Positions 7,283 to 16,466 of a DNA stretch of 23,072 nt are shown here, piece after piece. The translations under genes and the position numbers were made by a program. Position 1 is the first letter of the stretch; each line of letters starts with the position of its first letter. The stretch is taken from assembly GCA_030145015.1 (NCBI GenBank), contig JAQYWI010000076.1, positions 1 to 23,072 of the forward strand. Reading direction: 5' to 3'. The DNA comes from Desulfobacterales bacterium (lineage in GTDB: Bacteria > Desulfobacterota > Desulfobacteria > Desulfobacterales > JAHEIW01). The notes under the pieces were generated by a model. It was not told the origin of the DNA. It saw only the letters and a list, made by a program, of their open reading frames with translations, and did not search any database.

Positions 7283-8395
7283 CTATGCGGCTTTGAAAAG
7301 CTTACATTTTTCAGCGATACTTTCCAGCAACTTTTTAAAGGGCTGGGCAAAGGCAACAACGCCGTCATCTTGCAGTTTCTGGGTTACGGTTTGCAGATCG
7401 ATTCCCAGATCCGCCAGTTTGGTTAGCTGGTTTTGAGCTTCCGCCAGATCCTGGGTAAGGGTTTGGGCTACCCGGCCGTGATCCATAAAGCTTTCCAGGG
7501 TTGACGGCGGCAATGTGTTTACCGTATCGGGCCCGATCAGTTCATCCACATACAGGTTGTCAGGGTACGCCGGGTTTTTAGTACTCGTGCTGGCCCACAA
7601 AACGCGCTGCACGCCTGCGCCCTTATCGGCCAGTTGCTGCCAGCGGGACTGCTCCAGTATTTTTTTATATTCCACGTAGGCAATCTTTGAATTGGCAACC
7701 GCGATTTTACCCAGCAGTTCGCCGGCCCCCATCTTTTCCAATTCTGTATCCACTGCCGTATCCACCCGGCTGATAAAAAATGAAGCCACCGATGCGACTT
7801 TGTCAATCGGATGTCCCCCTTTGACCCCCGGTCCGGTGGCCGCCAGCTTCTCCAGCCCGGACTGGTAGGCATCGGCGACGGCTTTATAATTTTGCAGCCC
7901 AAAGATCAGGGTAACATTTACATTTACGCCGCAACCGATCAATTCGGTAATGGCCGGGAGCCCCTCCTGGGTGGCCGGCACCTTGATCATTACGTTGGGT
8001 CGGTTTACGGCTTCAAACAACCGTTTGGCATCGGCGATGGTTTGTTCGGTTTCATAGGCCAGCTCAGGGCTGACTTCCAGGCTGACATAGCCGTCTTTGC
8101 CGCCGGATGAATCATAAACACCGCTAAGCTGATCGGCGGCCAGGGAGATATCTTTAATGGCCAGCGCCTCATAAATTTGCACGATGGACAGATCTGTTTT
8201 GATCAGCTGTTTTAAATCCTCATCATAGTCATTGCTGCCGGCAATGGCTTTTTCAAATATCGCCGGATTTGACGTTACCCCCCTGAGACCGATGTCGATC
8301 AGCTGTTTTAGTTCACCCGAGGTGATCATGGAGCGTTGAATGTAGTCCAGCCATATGGATTGACCCATTTTTTCAAGTTCGATCAGTTTTGACAT
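7283..8395 (-). CDS. tal: Transaldolase
   Basis: The 370-residue enzyme transfers the dihydroxyacetone unit of sedoheptulose 7-phosphate to glyceraldehyde 3-phosphate. It begins MSKLIELEKMGQSIWLDYIQ and shows GLRGVTSNPAIFEKAI, VSLEVSPELA, RPNVMIKVPATQEGLPAI with the probable Schiff-base Lys, and NVNVTLIFGLQNY. Length and the N-terminal GQSIWLDYI...SGELKQLI place it in the longer TIGR00876 (mycobacterial/plant-like) class, not the 220-residue TalC class. ATG 8395 has AAGGAG 6 nt upstream. It is 86 bp downstream of tkt on the same strand, so cotranscription is likely. Confidence 0.96.
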   Translation of the reverse strand: MSKLIELEKMGQSIWLDYIQRSMITSGELKQLIDIGLRGVTSNPAIFEKAIAGSNDYDEDLKQLIKTDLSIVQIYEALAIKDISLAADQLSGVYDSSGGKDGYVSLEVSPELAYETEQTIADAKRLFEAVNRPNVMIKVPATQEGLPAITELIGCGVNVNVTLIFGLQNYKAVADAYQSGLEKLAATGPGVKGGHPIDKVASVASFFISRVDTAVDTELEKMGAGELLGKIAVANSKIAYVEYKKILEQSRWQQLADKGAGVQRVLWASTSTKNPAYPDNLYVDELIGPDTVNTLPPSTLESFMDHGRVAQTLTQDLAEAQNQLTKLADLGIDLQTVTQKLQDDGVVAFAQPFKKLLESIAEKCKLFKAA

Positions 8396-8481
8396 TACAT
8401 TCTCCTTTACCTGAATTGATCAAACAGGTCTGCCGATGGTTTTCATTATCATCTTCATTCCCAACAAATCAATTTCATTTT

Positions 8482-10485
8482 TCATACCAGCGCCAGGGCA
8501 CTTTCAACCACCTGACTTGCCGTCAGACCGAATTTTTCATACAGCGTCTTGTAGGGCGCTGAGGCACCGAAATGATCCAGCGCGATGATCCGGCCGAATT
8601 CACCGACATAGCGGTGCCATCCCTGGGGGCTGCCGGCCTCGATGGCAATTTTTGCTTTTACCTCCGGCGGCAGGACCTGGCGACGATAGTCTTGCGGTTG
8701 CGCATCAAACAATTCCCATGAGGGCATGCTCACCACCCGCACAGCCGACCCCTTGGCTTTGATCATTTCAGCAGCTTCAAGGGCAATTTGGACTTCCGAG
8801 CCGCTGCCGATCAGGATCACATCGGGTTTTTTGTTGTCGGCCTCACTCAGAATATAGGCCCCCTGGTGCAGGCCCTCTGCCGATGCATATGTCGAATTAC
8901 GGTCCAGGGTGGGAAGATTTTGGCGTGACAGTGCCAGGGCCACCGGTCCGCCCCGGTGGCTGATCGCAGCGCGCCAGGCCTGGGCGGTTTCATTCGCATC
9001 GCAGGGCCGGATGACAATGAGGTTCGGAATTGCCCGCAGTGCGGCCAGCTGTTCGATGGGTTGATGCGTGGGGCCGTCTTCGCCCAGACCGATGCTGTCA
9101 TGGGTAAACACATAAATGACTTTCAGGTCTGTCAATGCTGCCAGACGGATCGCCGGCCTCATGTAATCGGAAAAAACTAAAAACGTGGCCCCATAGGGAA
9201 TCAAGCCGCCGTGCAGCGCCATGCCGTTTAAAATGCCGCCCATGGCATGCTCGCGTACGCCGAAACGTAAATTACGACCGCCATAATCGGGCGCCTGGAA
9301 GTCGGCCTCACCGTCAATGAGGGTTTTGGTGGAAGGCGCCAGGTCGGCGGAACCGCCAATCAGATTGGCAATTTTCGGCGCCACGGCATTTAGCACCTTG
9401 CCGGATGCAACCCGCGTTGCCATTCCTTTTTCATCAGGTTCGAAGATCGGAATCTCATTTTCCCAGGTATCCGGAAGTTGGCCGTTTATCCAGCTACGCC
9501 ATTCAGCTGCCGGCTCCTTAAAATTTTCCTGATAGGCATCCAGAGCAGCCTGCCAGCGGTCATCCAGCCGCTGGCCTTTATCAATTGCCTGGCGGAAATG
9601 CGTCAAGGCTTCATCCGGGATAAGGAAGGTCGGCTCCTGGGGCCATCCCAGATTTTGCTTGGTAAGTTTGAGCTCTTCTGCGCCTAAGGGTTCCCCGTGT
9701 ACGCCGGCGGTATCCTGTTTGTTGGGGCTTCCGTAACCGATGTGGGTTCGCACCGCAATCAAAGACGGCCGGGTCGTTTCTTTTTGGGCCTCAATGAGCG
9801 CTTGCTCAAGCGCTTCTATATCATTGCCGTCATCTACACGCTGAACATGCCAGTCGTAGCAGACAAAACGGCCGGTGCGGTTTTCGGTAAATGCAATATC
9901 GGTATGACCCTCGATAGAGATGTGGTTGTCATCATAGAAATATATCAGCTTGCCCAAACCTAAATGCCCGGCCAGCGAGGCCGCTTCATGCGAGATGCCC
10001 TCCATAAGATCCCCGTCGCTGACAATGCCATAGGTAAAATGGTCGACAATGTGATGACCGGGCCGATTAAAACGAACAGCCAGGTAGCGTTCGGCAAGCG
10101 CCATGCCGACGCCATTGGAAAATCCTTGCCCCAAAGGGCCGGTGGTGGTCTCCACGCCCGGTGTGAGACCGTGTTCGGGATGACCGGGGGTTTTACTGCC
10201 CCATTGGCGAAAATTTTGAAGCGCTTCCAGGGGCAAATCATAGCCGGTCAAATGCAAAAGACTGTAAAGCAGCATCGAGCCGTGACCGGCCGATAGCACA
10301 AAGCGGTCCCGGTTGGGCCAATTTGGATTGTTGGGATTATGTCGCAAAAAGCGCGTCCAGAGAACATAGGCCATAGCGGCAGCGCCCATCGGCATGCCGG
10401 GATGACCCGATTTGGCTTTTTCGACACCATCGGCAGAAAGCATACGAATCGTGTTTAGACAGAGTTGGTCCAATTTTGTCGGCAT
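8482..10485 (-). CDS. tkt: Transketolase
   Basis: The 667-residue thiamine-diphosphate enzyme moves two-carbon ketol units between sugar phosphates. Domains in order are the PP domain (about 1-320) with [36 protein letters not shown] and the ThDP/Mg motif [15 protein letters not shown]; the pyrimidine domain (about 355-530) with [20 protein letters not shown] (catalytic Glu); and the C-terminal domain with [18 protein letters not shown]. Length is full for the family. ATG 10485 is preceded by GGGGGGAG at 4-5 nt. It heads the tkt-tal-rpiA run, and a long inverted repeat lies in the spacer upstream. Confidence 0.98.
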   Translation of the reverse strand: MPTKLDQLCLNTIRMLSADGVEKAKSGHPGMPMGAAAMAYVLWTRFLRHNPNNPNWPNRDRFVLSAGHGSMLLYSLLHLTGYDLPLEALQNFRQWGSKTPGHPEHGLTPGVETTTGPLGQGFSNGVGMALAERYLAVRFNRPGHHIVDHFTYGIVSDGDLMEGISHEAASLAGHLGLGKLIYFYDDNHISIEGHTDIAFTENRTGRFVCYDWHVQRVDDGNDIEALEQALIEAQKETTRPSLIAVRTHIGYGSPNKQDTAGVHGEPLGAEELKLTKQNLGWPQEPTFLIPDEALTHFRQAIDKGQRLDDRWQAALDAYQENFKEPAAEWRSWINGQLPDTWENEIPIFEPDEKGMATRVASGKVLNAVAPKIANLIGGSADLAPSTKTLIDGEADFQAPDYGGRNLRFGVREHAMGGILNGMALHGGLIPYGATFLVFSDYMRPAIRLAALTDLKVIYVFTHDSIGLGEDGPTHQPIEQLAALRAIPNLIVIRPCDANETAQAWRAAISHRGGPVALALSRQNLPTLDRNSTYASAEGLHQGAYILSEADNKKPDVILIGSGSEVQIALEAAEMIKAKGSAVRVVSMPSWELFDAQPQDYRRQVLPPEVKAKIAIEAGSPQGWHRYVGEFGRIIALDHFGASAPYKTLYEKFGLTASQVVESALALV

Positions 10486-10574
10486 TTGCTCCCCCCTTTG
10501 TTAATAGATACCCAATTAAATTAAATAACGTAAATTCCTCAGCACCAGGCTCTTGTGCTGCTTAAACATGAGTT

Positions 10575-10766
10575 AAATCCGAATATCGAAGCACGAAATA
10601 CGAAACAAATCTTAAATCCAAATGTTCCAATGACCAAAACAAGTTCACAAGGATACTTTTCTTAAGCCAAGTCCCTTATAATAAGGTGTTTTTGTTTTGG
10701 TCATTTGAAAGTAGGGTTTCGAATTTGTTTCGGCCAATTTTATAAAATCAGACGATATTCGGATTT
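10575..10766. repeat. Long inverted repeat between TVP38 and tkt genes
   Basis: The left arm (10575-10640) carries aaatccgaatatcg, cgaaacaaat and ends in aatgaccaaaac. The right arm (10694-10766) starts gttttggtcatt and contains gaatttgtttcg and cgatattcggattt, the reverse complements in reverse order. Arms are about 66 and 73 nt around a spacer of about 53 nt. The unit looks like an intergenic hairpin or MITE-like repeat; no terminal direct repeats are clear. It may end transcription from the TVP38 gene. Confidence 0.65.
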
Positions 10767-10772
10767 CGAGTT

Positions 10773-11480
10773 TTAATGCGATGTCTCTTCACCTTTGATC
10801 TTTTTGATGATTTTAGGGATGAATAACGAAAAGACAAACAACCCGATCGAGAAAAATACTTTAAACGAAATCAGTTCGGCCCAGTTTTCCGAGACCCAGA
10901 CCTCTTTTAGAGTTCCGACAAAAAACGTGAAAATAAAAGTGCCGGCGATAATACCCAGGCCGGTACCGGAGAAGTAGTCCCAAAAATGGACTTTCGTTAG
11001 GCCCATCCCGAAATTCATGGGGGTAAATGGGAAGTACACCAGCCGCAGGTATAATACAGTGGCAAAACCATTACGCTCGATGGCATCATCATATTTTTTT
11101 AGTTTGTCGCCGATCAGGGATGCAGCAAATTCTCTGCCCAGCGTGCGACCGATGAAGAAGGCCGCACTGGCACCGATCATGGCTCCGATCCAAACCACCA
11201 CAAATCCCCAGTAGGGACCAAATAGGGCTGCTCCCACGCCGGTAAGCAGTGTGCCCGGTATAAATAGACAGACCCCGGCAGCATATATCAGGATGAATAT
11301 CACCGGCGCCCACATTCCGACCGTATCCAAATAACGGCCCAGCGCCTCGGGCGTAAGATATTGCTTCACCGGTGTAAAGCGCACCAGCAGGATCGCTCCG
11401 AAGATAAATGCTGCCAGGATTAGCGCTTTTATGACCGCTTTTTTGCGGTTATTAACTGTTGGTTGCATCACGTCTTCCAT
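10773..11480 (-). CDS. TVP38/TMEM64 (DedA-like) membrane protein
   Basis: The 235-residue inner-membrane protein has hydrophobic segments at about 17-34, 56-76, 80-108, 140-160 and 165-190, plus one near 205-222. The central VTT/SNARE-associated domain has FIPGTLLTGVGAALFGPYWGFVVVWIGAMIGASAAFFIGRTLGRE in two parts, with the Gly-rich re-entrant signature and RLVYFPFTPMNFGMGLTKV. Family members are implicated in lipid scrambling, envelope homeostasis or metalloid (selenite) uptake; the substrate here is unknown. ATG 11480 has AGGAA 7 nt upstream. It lies between zwf and tkt. In other bacteria this domain is often fused or paired with MerA-like flavoproteins, and one is encoded two genes away. 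Confidence 0.87.
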   Translation of the reverse strand: MEDVMQPTVNNRKKAVIKALILAAFIFGAILLVRFTPVKQYLTPEALGRYLDTVGMWAPVIFILIYAAGVCLFIPGTLLTGVGAALFGPYWGFVVVWIGAMIGASAAFFIGRTLGREFAASLIGDKLKKYDDAIERNGFATVLYLRLVYFPFTPMNFGMGLTKVHFWDYFSGTGLGIIAGTFIFTFFVGTLKEVWVSENWAELISFKVFFSIGLFVFSLFIPKIIKKIKGEETSH

Positions 11481-11494
11481 ATCGGGTTCCTTGT

Positions 11495-11621
11495 CACTGG
11501 CTGCTGGCAGCTGGCTTCTGGTCGCTGGCTGCTTGTGTCTGGTTACTGGCTTTTTCTGAATGTCGTCCGGATCGCTTTAGCCAGTCTCCAGTTGCCAGAA
11601 GCAAGTAGCCGATAAGTGGCC
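11495..11621. repeat. CTGGC-rich inverted repeat, copy B
   Basis: The left arm (11495-11552) is a run of CTGGC-type units (cactggctgctggcagctgg, cttctggtcgctgg, tctggttactggc). The right arm (11577-11621) is complementary in type (agccagtctccagttgcc, agaagcaagtagcc). It is the same kind of element as that at 4325-4413 and lies between zwf and the TVP38 gene, so it probably forms a long hairpin in the transcript. Confidence 0.6.
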
Positions 11622-11654
11622 ATGATTAATCCGGAGCGTGTGAAAATTGAATAC

Positions 11655-13217
11655 CTATTTTATTTTTTCAATCGCTTTGGGGCCCCTGCTGCCGGCTTCA
11701 TAAAAGTGAAGCAATTCGGCTTGATCATCACAGGCTTCACAGCGATCTAAAATGGGCGTTAGAAACTTCCAGCAAAGTTCAACATCGTCCTGCCGCCAGA
11801 ATAACATTTGATCGCCCAGCATACAATCAATCAAAGCTTTAGCATAGGCGTCCAGGGTCGGACCGCTGTAATTTTGTTGATAATGAAAATCCATGGTTAC
11901 GGTGCGCAGGCAAACCACGGCACCGGGATTTTTAGTTTGAAACGTCAGTGTTATTTTTTCTTCAGGATAAATTCCCAGGATGAGCCGGTTGGCCGCGATC
12001 TTGTCTCCCAGGGTATGGCGAAACATTGAATGGGGAACGTTCTTGAACTGGATGGCGATCTCGGTTAATTTTTGGTCCAGGCGCTTGCCGGAGGTCAGGT
12101 AAAAGGGGACCCCCTGCCAGCGCCAATTATCCAGGTAAGCTTTCATCATGGCAAATGTCGGCGTAAGAGAGTCCGCATCCACCCCTGATTCCTCGCGGTA
12201 GGCCGGGACCGGTTTGCCGTTAACCGTTCCGGCTGCATATTGCCCCAGAACCAGATATTCCTCGAGTTGGTCCACCTGAAAAGGCCTTAAGGCCCGAAAC
12301 ACTTTGACCTTTTCGTCTCTGACCTGATCGGCTTCAAAGCGTGACGGAGGCTCCATGGCGGTGAGGGACAGAAGCTGCATCATATGGTTCTGGAACATAT
12401 CTTTTAACACACCGGACTGTTCATAATACCCGGCGCGATGTTCAATTCCCAGCTGTTCGATGGCGGTGATGGCGATATACTCGATATAGCGCCGATTCCA
12501 GATGGGCTCAAACAGGGAGTTGGCGAAACGCAGCATCAACACATTTTGAACCGTTTCTTTTGCGAGGTAATGATCGATCCTGAAAATTTGGTTTTCTCCG
12601 AAATCCCGCTGAAGGCTCTTATCCAGATCCCGGGCTGTTTTCAGATCCGTACCGAAAGGTTTTTCCACGACAATGCGTGACCAACCGTTGCCGTTTTGAT
12701 TTTCATTCGCCAGGCCGACCTGACCGATTATCCCGGCAGCTGTTTTGTAAATCGACGGCGGCAGCGCCATATAAAAGATCCTGTTTCCGCCGGTGTTAAA
12801 TTTTTCGTCCAGATCCCGCAGCAACTGGGCCAGATTTTTAAATGAATCCAGATCTTCAAAATCCGTATAGCAATGATAGAGCATTTCGGCAAAAGACGGC
12901 CATCTGGTTTCGTCATAACCGCCGGCCTTTTTCAAGGCCGACTGCATCTTCGCTTTGAATTCCTGTTCATCGATTTCCCTCCGGCTGGCGCCCACGATCA
13001 AAAAACGATCCGGCAGCCCCGCGTTAAGGTAAAGATCAAATAAAGCCGGCATCAGCTTTCGTTTCGCTAAATCACCGTTTGCCCCCATAATGACGATAGT
13101 GCAGGGATCACTGCGCCTGGGGGCCACGCATGCCAGCGCATCGAGTCCCAGATCCGGTGCGATCACAGACGCCATGGTATCTTCGGTGATATTTGTGTCA
13201 GCGGTATTATTTCCCAT
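11655..13217 (-). CDS. zwf: Glucose-6-phosphate 1-dehydrogenase
   Basis: The 520-residue cytoplasmic enzyme oxidises glucose 6-phosphate to 6-phosphogluconolactone with NADP as usual acceptor. Seen are the nucleotide-binding TIVIMGANGDLAKRKLMPALF (about 53-73), EKPFGTDLKTA, and the active-site signature FRIDHYLAKETVQNVL with catalytic His and substrate Lys. Further motifs are PPSRFEADQVRDEKVKV and YLTSGKRL. Length is normal for the family, with a 50-residue N-terminal extension. ATG 13217 is chosen for AAGGAG 6 nt upstream; the frame runs open to 13262 without a better site. It lies between the flavoprotein and TVP38 genes. Neither pgl nor gnd is in the window. Confidence 0.97.
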   Translation of the reverse strand: MGNNTADTNITEDTMASVIAPDLGLDALACVAPRRSDPCTIVIMGANGDLAKRKLMPALFDLYLNAGLPDRFLIVGASRREIDEQEFKAKMQSALKKAGGYDETRWPSFAEMLYHCYTDFEDLDSFKNLAQLLRDLDEKFNTGGNRIFYMALPPSIYKTAAGIIGQVGLANENQNGNGWSRIVVEKPFGTDLKTARDLDKSLQRDFGENQIFRIDHYLAKETVQNVLMLRFANSLFEPIWNRRYIEYIAITAIEQLGIEHRAGYYEQSGVLKDMFQNHMMQLLSLTAMEPPSRFEADQVRDEKVKVFRALRPFQVDQLEEYLVLGQYAAGTVNGKPVPAYREESGVDADSLTPTFAMMKAYLDNWRWQGVPFYLTSGKRLDQKLTEIAIQFKNVPHSMFRHTLGDKIAANRLILGIYPEEKITLTFQTKNPGAVVCLRTVTMDFHYQQNYSGPTLDAYAKALIDCMLGDQMLFWRQDDVELCWKFLTPILDRCEACDDQAELLHFYEAGSRGPKAIEKIK

Positions 13218-13339
13218 GCCGATCTCCTTATGATGGGCTTTTAACTTCTGTTTTGAATTCAAATTCGGAATCGTCGCGATTTATTCTAACATTGAAAACT
13301 TATTGCTTTGGGCCAGGAATCTTTTCTCGCTATCAGCTG

Positions 13340-14797
13340 TCAGGATTCAACTTCGCAGGCCCGGCCTTTCAGATGAAAGAAAAACTTTAATCCCTTCTGA
13401 ACTTTATCAGAGAATAGTTTCGGTGAAAAGAAATTCCCGGCTACGCGTTTGTTGATTTCAGCGATGGTCGGGTAAGGGTGTACGGCCGCCGCCAGGGTGG
13501 CCAATTTTACTTTTCCGTTTAACACGGCGACCCATTCTGCGAGCAGATCCCCCGCGTGGGGTCCTAAAATCTGCACGCCGACAGGTTTTTCTTTTTCATT
13601 CAGCAGCATCTTGATTTTTCCGATTTTTTCGCCTTCGGCCAGACTTCTGTCATTGTCTTTGAATTCTTCGGTCCAGATCCTATAATCGATGCCGGCCTTT
13701 TTGGCCATGGTTTCGTTCATGCCGATATTGCCCAGGGGCGGGTCCGTGAAGGTACACCACGGCAGATAGGTATAATCCGCCTTGCGGGGGATGCGAAAAA
13801 TGGCATTGCCGACCACAATGCCGCCTTCATATCCGGCCGCATGCGTGAACTGAAAGCCGCCGGTGACGTCACCCACCGCATAAATATGTTTATGGTTGGT
13901 GCGCATTCGATTGTCAACCTTGATCCCGCTCCGATCGTGTTCAACTCCGATGGTTTCAAGCCCCATTCCTTCAACATTAGCAGCCCTCCCCAGGGCGACC
14001 AGGAGCGTTTCAGCTTTAAGGCTCGCCGTGCTGCCGTCTTTGTGTTTTATGGTGATTTTTCTTTGGTTACCAAGATCGTTTACGGTTTCAATGGTGTGGT
14101 TAAGATAGAATTTTACGCCCTCAGAACTCAGGGTCTGCATGACCGCATCGGCAAGATCTTGATCATCTTTTGATAGAATTTGAGGTCCCCTATCGACTAT
14201 CGTTACGGCAGTGCCAAACCGGTTGAATGCCTGAGCCATTTCAATACCGATCGGCCCGGCGCCCAGTATAATCATGGATTCGGGCAGATGATCGAGATAA
14301 AAGATTTCTCTGTTGGTAATATACGGTGTTTTCTCAAGGCCGTTGATGGGGGGGATGAAGGCCGAAGATCCTGAAGCAATCACCCAGGCTTTGGCCGTGT
14401 AGCTTTTTGCGTTTAGTCGGATGGCGTGCTCGTCCGTAAAAGTCGGCTGACCGAATTCCACCTGGGCGCCCAGGCGGCAAAAACGTTCTACGGAATCATG
14501 GTGCTGGATGGCGCTGATCACCGATCTTACCCGCGCCGATACGTCTCTAAAGTCGACCGGCGGCACATCGATCTTTGGCAGGCCGAATTTTTCAGCATTT
14601 TTCATCAAATGGTAGACGTGGGCGCTTTTGATAAGCGTTTTGCTCGGGACACAGCCGAAATGCAAACAGTCCCCGCCGAGCTCTTTTTCCTTTTCAATCA
14701 AAAGTGTCTTGGCACCCAGCTGGGCAGCTCCGGCCGCCACGGTCAAACCACCGGCGCCGGCGCCGATGATTCCGATATCATAATCATAATTTGCCAT
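13340..14797 (-). CDS. MerA/Lpd-like FAD disulfide oxidoreductase
   Basis: The 485-residue class I flavoprotein disulfide reductase starts at ATG 14797, preceded by GGAGG at 5 nt. It has the FAD motif IGIIGAGAGGLTVAAGAA, redox pair GGDCLHFGCVPSK, NAD(P) motif MIILGAGPIGIEMAQAF, and second FAD motif HIYAVGDVTGGFQFTHAA. The C-terminal dimer domain has VHPYPTIAEINKRVAGN, where HPYPT replaces the usual HxHPT of Lpd. There is no N-terminal mercury-binding domain and no C-terminal vicinal Cys pair, so mercuric reduction is doubtful. A longer frame, to 14809, adds four residues. Likely role: NAD(P)H-dependent reduction of an unknown disulfide, quinone or metal; it sits just upstream of NADPH-making zwf. 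It is divergent from tpx across a 308-bp spacer. Confidence 0.88.
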   Translation of the reverse strand: MANYDYDIGIIGAGAGGLTVAAGAAQLGAKTLLIEKEKELGGDCLHFGCVPSKTLIKSAHVYHLMKNAEKFGLPKIDVPPVDFRDVSARVRSVISAIQHHDSVERFCRLGAQVEFGQPTFTDEHAIRLNAKSYTAKAWVIASGSSAFIPPINGLEKTPYITNREIFYLDHLPESMIILGAGPIGIEMAQAFNRFGTAVTIVDRGPQILSKDDQDLADAVMQTLSSEGVKFYLNHTIETVNDLGNQRKITIKHKDGSTASLKAETLLVALGRAANVEGMGLETIGVEHDRSGIKVDNRMRTNHKHIYAVGDVTGGFQFTHAAGYEGGIVVGNAIFRIPRKADYTYLPWCTFTDPPLGNIGMNETMAKKAGIDYRIWTEEFKDNDRSLAEGEKIGKIKMLLNEKEKPVGVQILGPHAGDLLAEWVAVLNGKVKLATLAAAVHPYPTIAEINKRVAGNFFSPKLFSDKVQKGLKFFFHLKGRACEVES

Positions 14798-15105
14798 CTC
14801 AACCTCCATATTCGATTGCGGATTCTATGATTTAGCTTTTTTGTCGAATGATGCCATCAAAACTTACAGCAAATGTAATTGCGTAATCGGTTTAGTCAAG
14901 CGCGCACCGGGGCGATGTATGCTTCTAAAGCGGTTTTTGGAGACGGCTTCAGTTCGGGATAACATGCAGAGAATTTGCCCATGTGAGGACATGGATCGGC
15001 CGCGACGATGAAGTTGATTTAAACTTAAAAAGTATTATGTTCTGTAAACGTTAATATTTTTATAAGTCCTTGCACAGGATTATTTTTTACGAAAAGGAGG
15101 TCGAA
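14798..15105. other. Divergent intergenic region between flavoprotein and tpx
   Basis: This spacer of about 308 bp must hold the promoters for the leftward flavoprotein gene and rightward tpx. A 16-bp inverted repeat CCATGT-gagg-ACATGG lies at 14979-14994 and is a possible regulator site. The right half (15015-15075) is AT-rich, but I see no promoter that stands clearly above background. No gene or RNA is recognised here. Confidence 0.4.
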
Positions 15106-15621
15106 ATGGAAGAACACAGTGCTGCTGTTACCATGCATGGAAATCCCCTCACCCTGGTCGGCAAACAGCCAAACGTCGGAGATTCGGCGCCGGATTTGGA
15201 GTTACTGGACAATGACTTAAACCCGGTCAAACTATCATCATTTCAGGGCAAAGTATGTGTTATTTCGTCGGTGCCGTCTCTCGATACGCCGACGTGTGAT
15301 ATGGAAACCCGCCGGTTTAATGAAGCCGCCGGTCAGCTGGGAGACGATGTTGTCATTTTAACCGTCAGCACGGACCTGCCTTTTGCCCAGAAGCGCTGGT
15401 GCGGTGCCGCTGGTGTTGAAAATGTGGTCACGCTTTCGGATCACCGCGATGCAGCTTTTGGAGAAGCCTATGGTGTTTTAATCAAAGAGCTGCGCCTGCT
15501 GGGAAGATCAATTTTTGTGATGGATCGAAACGGCATCATTCAATACATCCAGAATGTCAAAGAGCTGTCGGAAGAGCCGAATTATGATGCCGTGCTTGCA
15601 GCCGCCCAAAAATTGGTCTAA
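15106..15621 (+). CDS. tpx: Thiol peroxidase (atypical 2-Cys peroxiredoxin)
   Basis: The 171-residue enzyme reduces hydrogen peroxide and alkyl hydroperoxides, using thioredoxin-type reductants. It shows GDSAPDLELLDNDLNPVKL, then SVPSLDTPTCDMETRRFNE with the peroxidatic Cys near residue 64, and AQKRWCGAAGVENV with the resolving Cys near 98, the spacing typical of Tpx. The end reads SIFVMDRNGIIQYIQNVKEL. Length matches the family (about 165-170). ATG 15106 follows AAGGAGG by 6 nt; the open frame back to 15070 has no ribosome site. It is a single-gene unit with a hairpin terminator just behind it. The sigma/anti-sigma pair downstream makes redox-controlled expression possible. Confidence 0.96.
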   Translation: MEEHSAAVTMHGNPLTLVGKQPNVGDSAPDLELLDNDLNPVKLSSFQGKVCVISSVPSLDTPTCDMETRRFNEAAGQLGDDVVILTVSTDLPFAQKRWCGAAGVENVVTLSDHRDAAFGEAYGVLIKELRLLGRSIFVMDRNGIIQYIQNVKELSEEPNYDAVLAAAQKLV

Positions 15622-15631
15622 AATTTAATGA

Positions 15632-15675
15632 CTGGGGGGTGATATTGGCCTAAGGCCGGGTCACCCCCAATATTT
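15632..15675 (+). terminator. Intrinsic terminator after tpx
   Basis: GGGGGTGA pairs with TCACCCCC around an inner hairpin GGCC-taa-GGCC, followed by aatatttttctt. It begins about 11 nt after the tpx stop. Confidence 0.75.
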
Positions 15676-15770
15676 TTCTTCACGGATTTTGGAGTCTCAT
15701 CGCAACCCAAATAACTTTCTCTATCCACGCGCCCTGCGAGTGGCCGTTGACTCATCCCGGGGAACAATCA

Positions 15771-15799
15771 TTGCAACCCTTTTTAATTGCTGATATAGT
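15771..15799 (+). promoter_or_regulatory. Sigma-70-type promoter for the ECF sigma operon
   Basis: TTGCAA (15771-15776), a 17-bp spacer and TATAGT (15794-15799) predict a start near 15806, about 60 nt before the sigma-factor ATG. The box matches are 4/6 and 5/6. It implies housekeeping transcription rather than obvious autoregulation, although a GGGGAAC block just upstream (about 15759) might be an ECF -35. Confidence 0.5.
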
Positions 15800-15867
15800 T
15801 TCTGTAAATTTAGTTCATCACAGAAGAACTTTATTTTTGCACCTTCTTCCATCGATTGGCTATCATT

Positions 15868-16455
15868 ATGAATGCAAGGAAATCTGACACTGCGAATATC
15901 GATAACCCGGAAACATGGGTGGATGAATATGGCGATTTTCTTTATCGATATGCACTATCAAGGATTAAGGATCCCTCCGTTGCTGAAGATCTGGTCCAGG
16001 AGACATTTCTGGCCGCCTTGCGGGCTCGCGAAAACTTCAAAGGCCGCTCCGCCGGCCGAACCTGGTTGATCGCAATTCTGAAACATAAAATTGTCGATTA
16101 TATTCGAAAAAAAATTCGAGAACCGTCTTCAGATAAAATCGAGACGCTGTCTGACCTGGCGGACACGGACTTTAACGACCATGGCGGATGGCAGATTCGG
16201 CCCTTCAAATGGGCCATCAATCCGGCTAAGATTTATGAGCAAAAAGAATTTTTAGATGTGCTTTATCGCTGCCTGGCAGAACTTCCGGAGCGTCTGGCCG
16301 AGGCATTTATGTTGCGTGAAATGGATGGGCTCAGCACAGAAGAAGTTTGTAAGGTCCTGGACATTACCGCGACGAATAGCTGGGTCATGCTTTATCGGGC
16401 CCGGATGTCGCTGCGGCGCTGCCTTGAAAATAAATGGCTGAGCGCCGGACAATAA
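15868..16455 (+). CDS. ECF-type RNA polymerase sigma factor
   Basis: The 195-residue protein has sigma region 2 (about 18-85): DEYGDFLYRYALSRIKDPSVAEDLVQETFLAAL and RTWLIAILKHKIVDYIRKK. After a linker comes region 4 (about 130-190): LYRCLAELPERLAEAFMLREMDGLSTEEVCKVLDITATNSWVMLYRARMSLRRCL. It directs RNA polymerase to a small regulon. No membrane segment or extra C-terminal domain is present. The start is uncertain: ATG 15868 has no clear ribosome site and TTG 15856 would add four residues. The next gene, 11 nt after the stop, encodes a zinc-type anti-sigma factor, the usual partner. The unusual linker insert DLADTDFNDHGGWQIRPFKW resembles the TIGR02943 subgroup as I recall it. Confidence 0.92.
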   Translation: MNARKSDTANIDNPETWVDEYGDFLYRYALSRIKDPSVAEDLVQETFLAALRARENFKGRSAGRTWLIAILKHKIVDYIRKKIREPSSDKIETLSDLADTDFNDHGGWQIRPFKWAINPAKIYEQKEFLDVLYRCLAELPERLAEAFMLREMDGLSTEEVCKVLDITATNSWVMLYRARMSLRRCLENKWLSAGQ

Positions 16456-16466
16456 AGGAGTGAACC

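Noticed and set aside
8847..9113. Open frames on either strand inside tkt, tal, icd and zwf
   Set aside because: They are shadow frames of well-supported genes, with Arg/Pro/Cys-rich compositions and no family features.
13340..14797. Mercuric reductase (merA)
   Set aside because: There is no N-terminal metal-binding domain, no C-terminal vicinal Cys pair, and no mer genes nearby.
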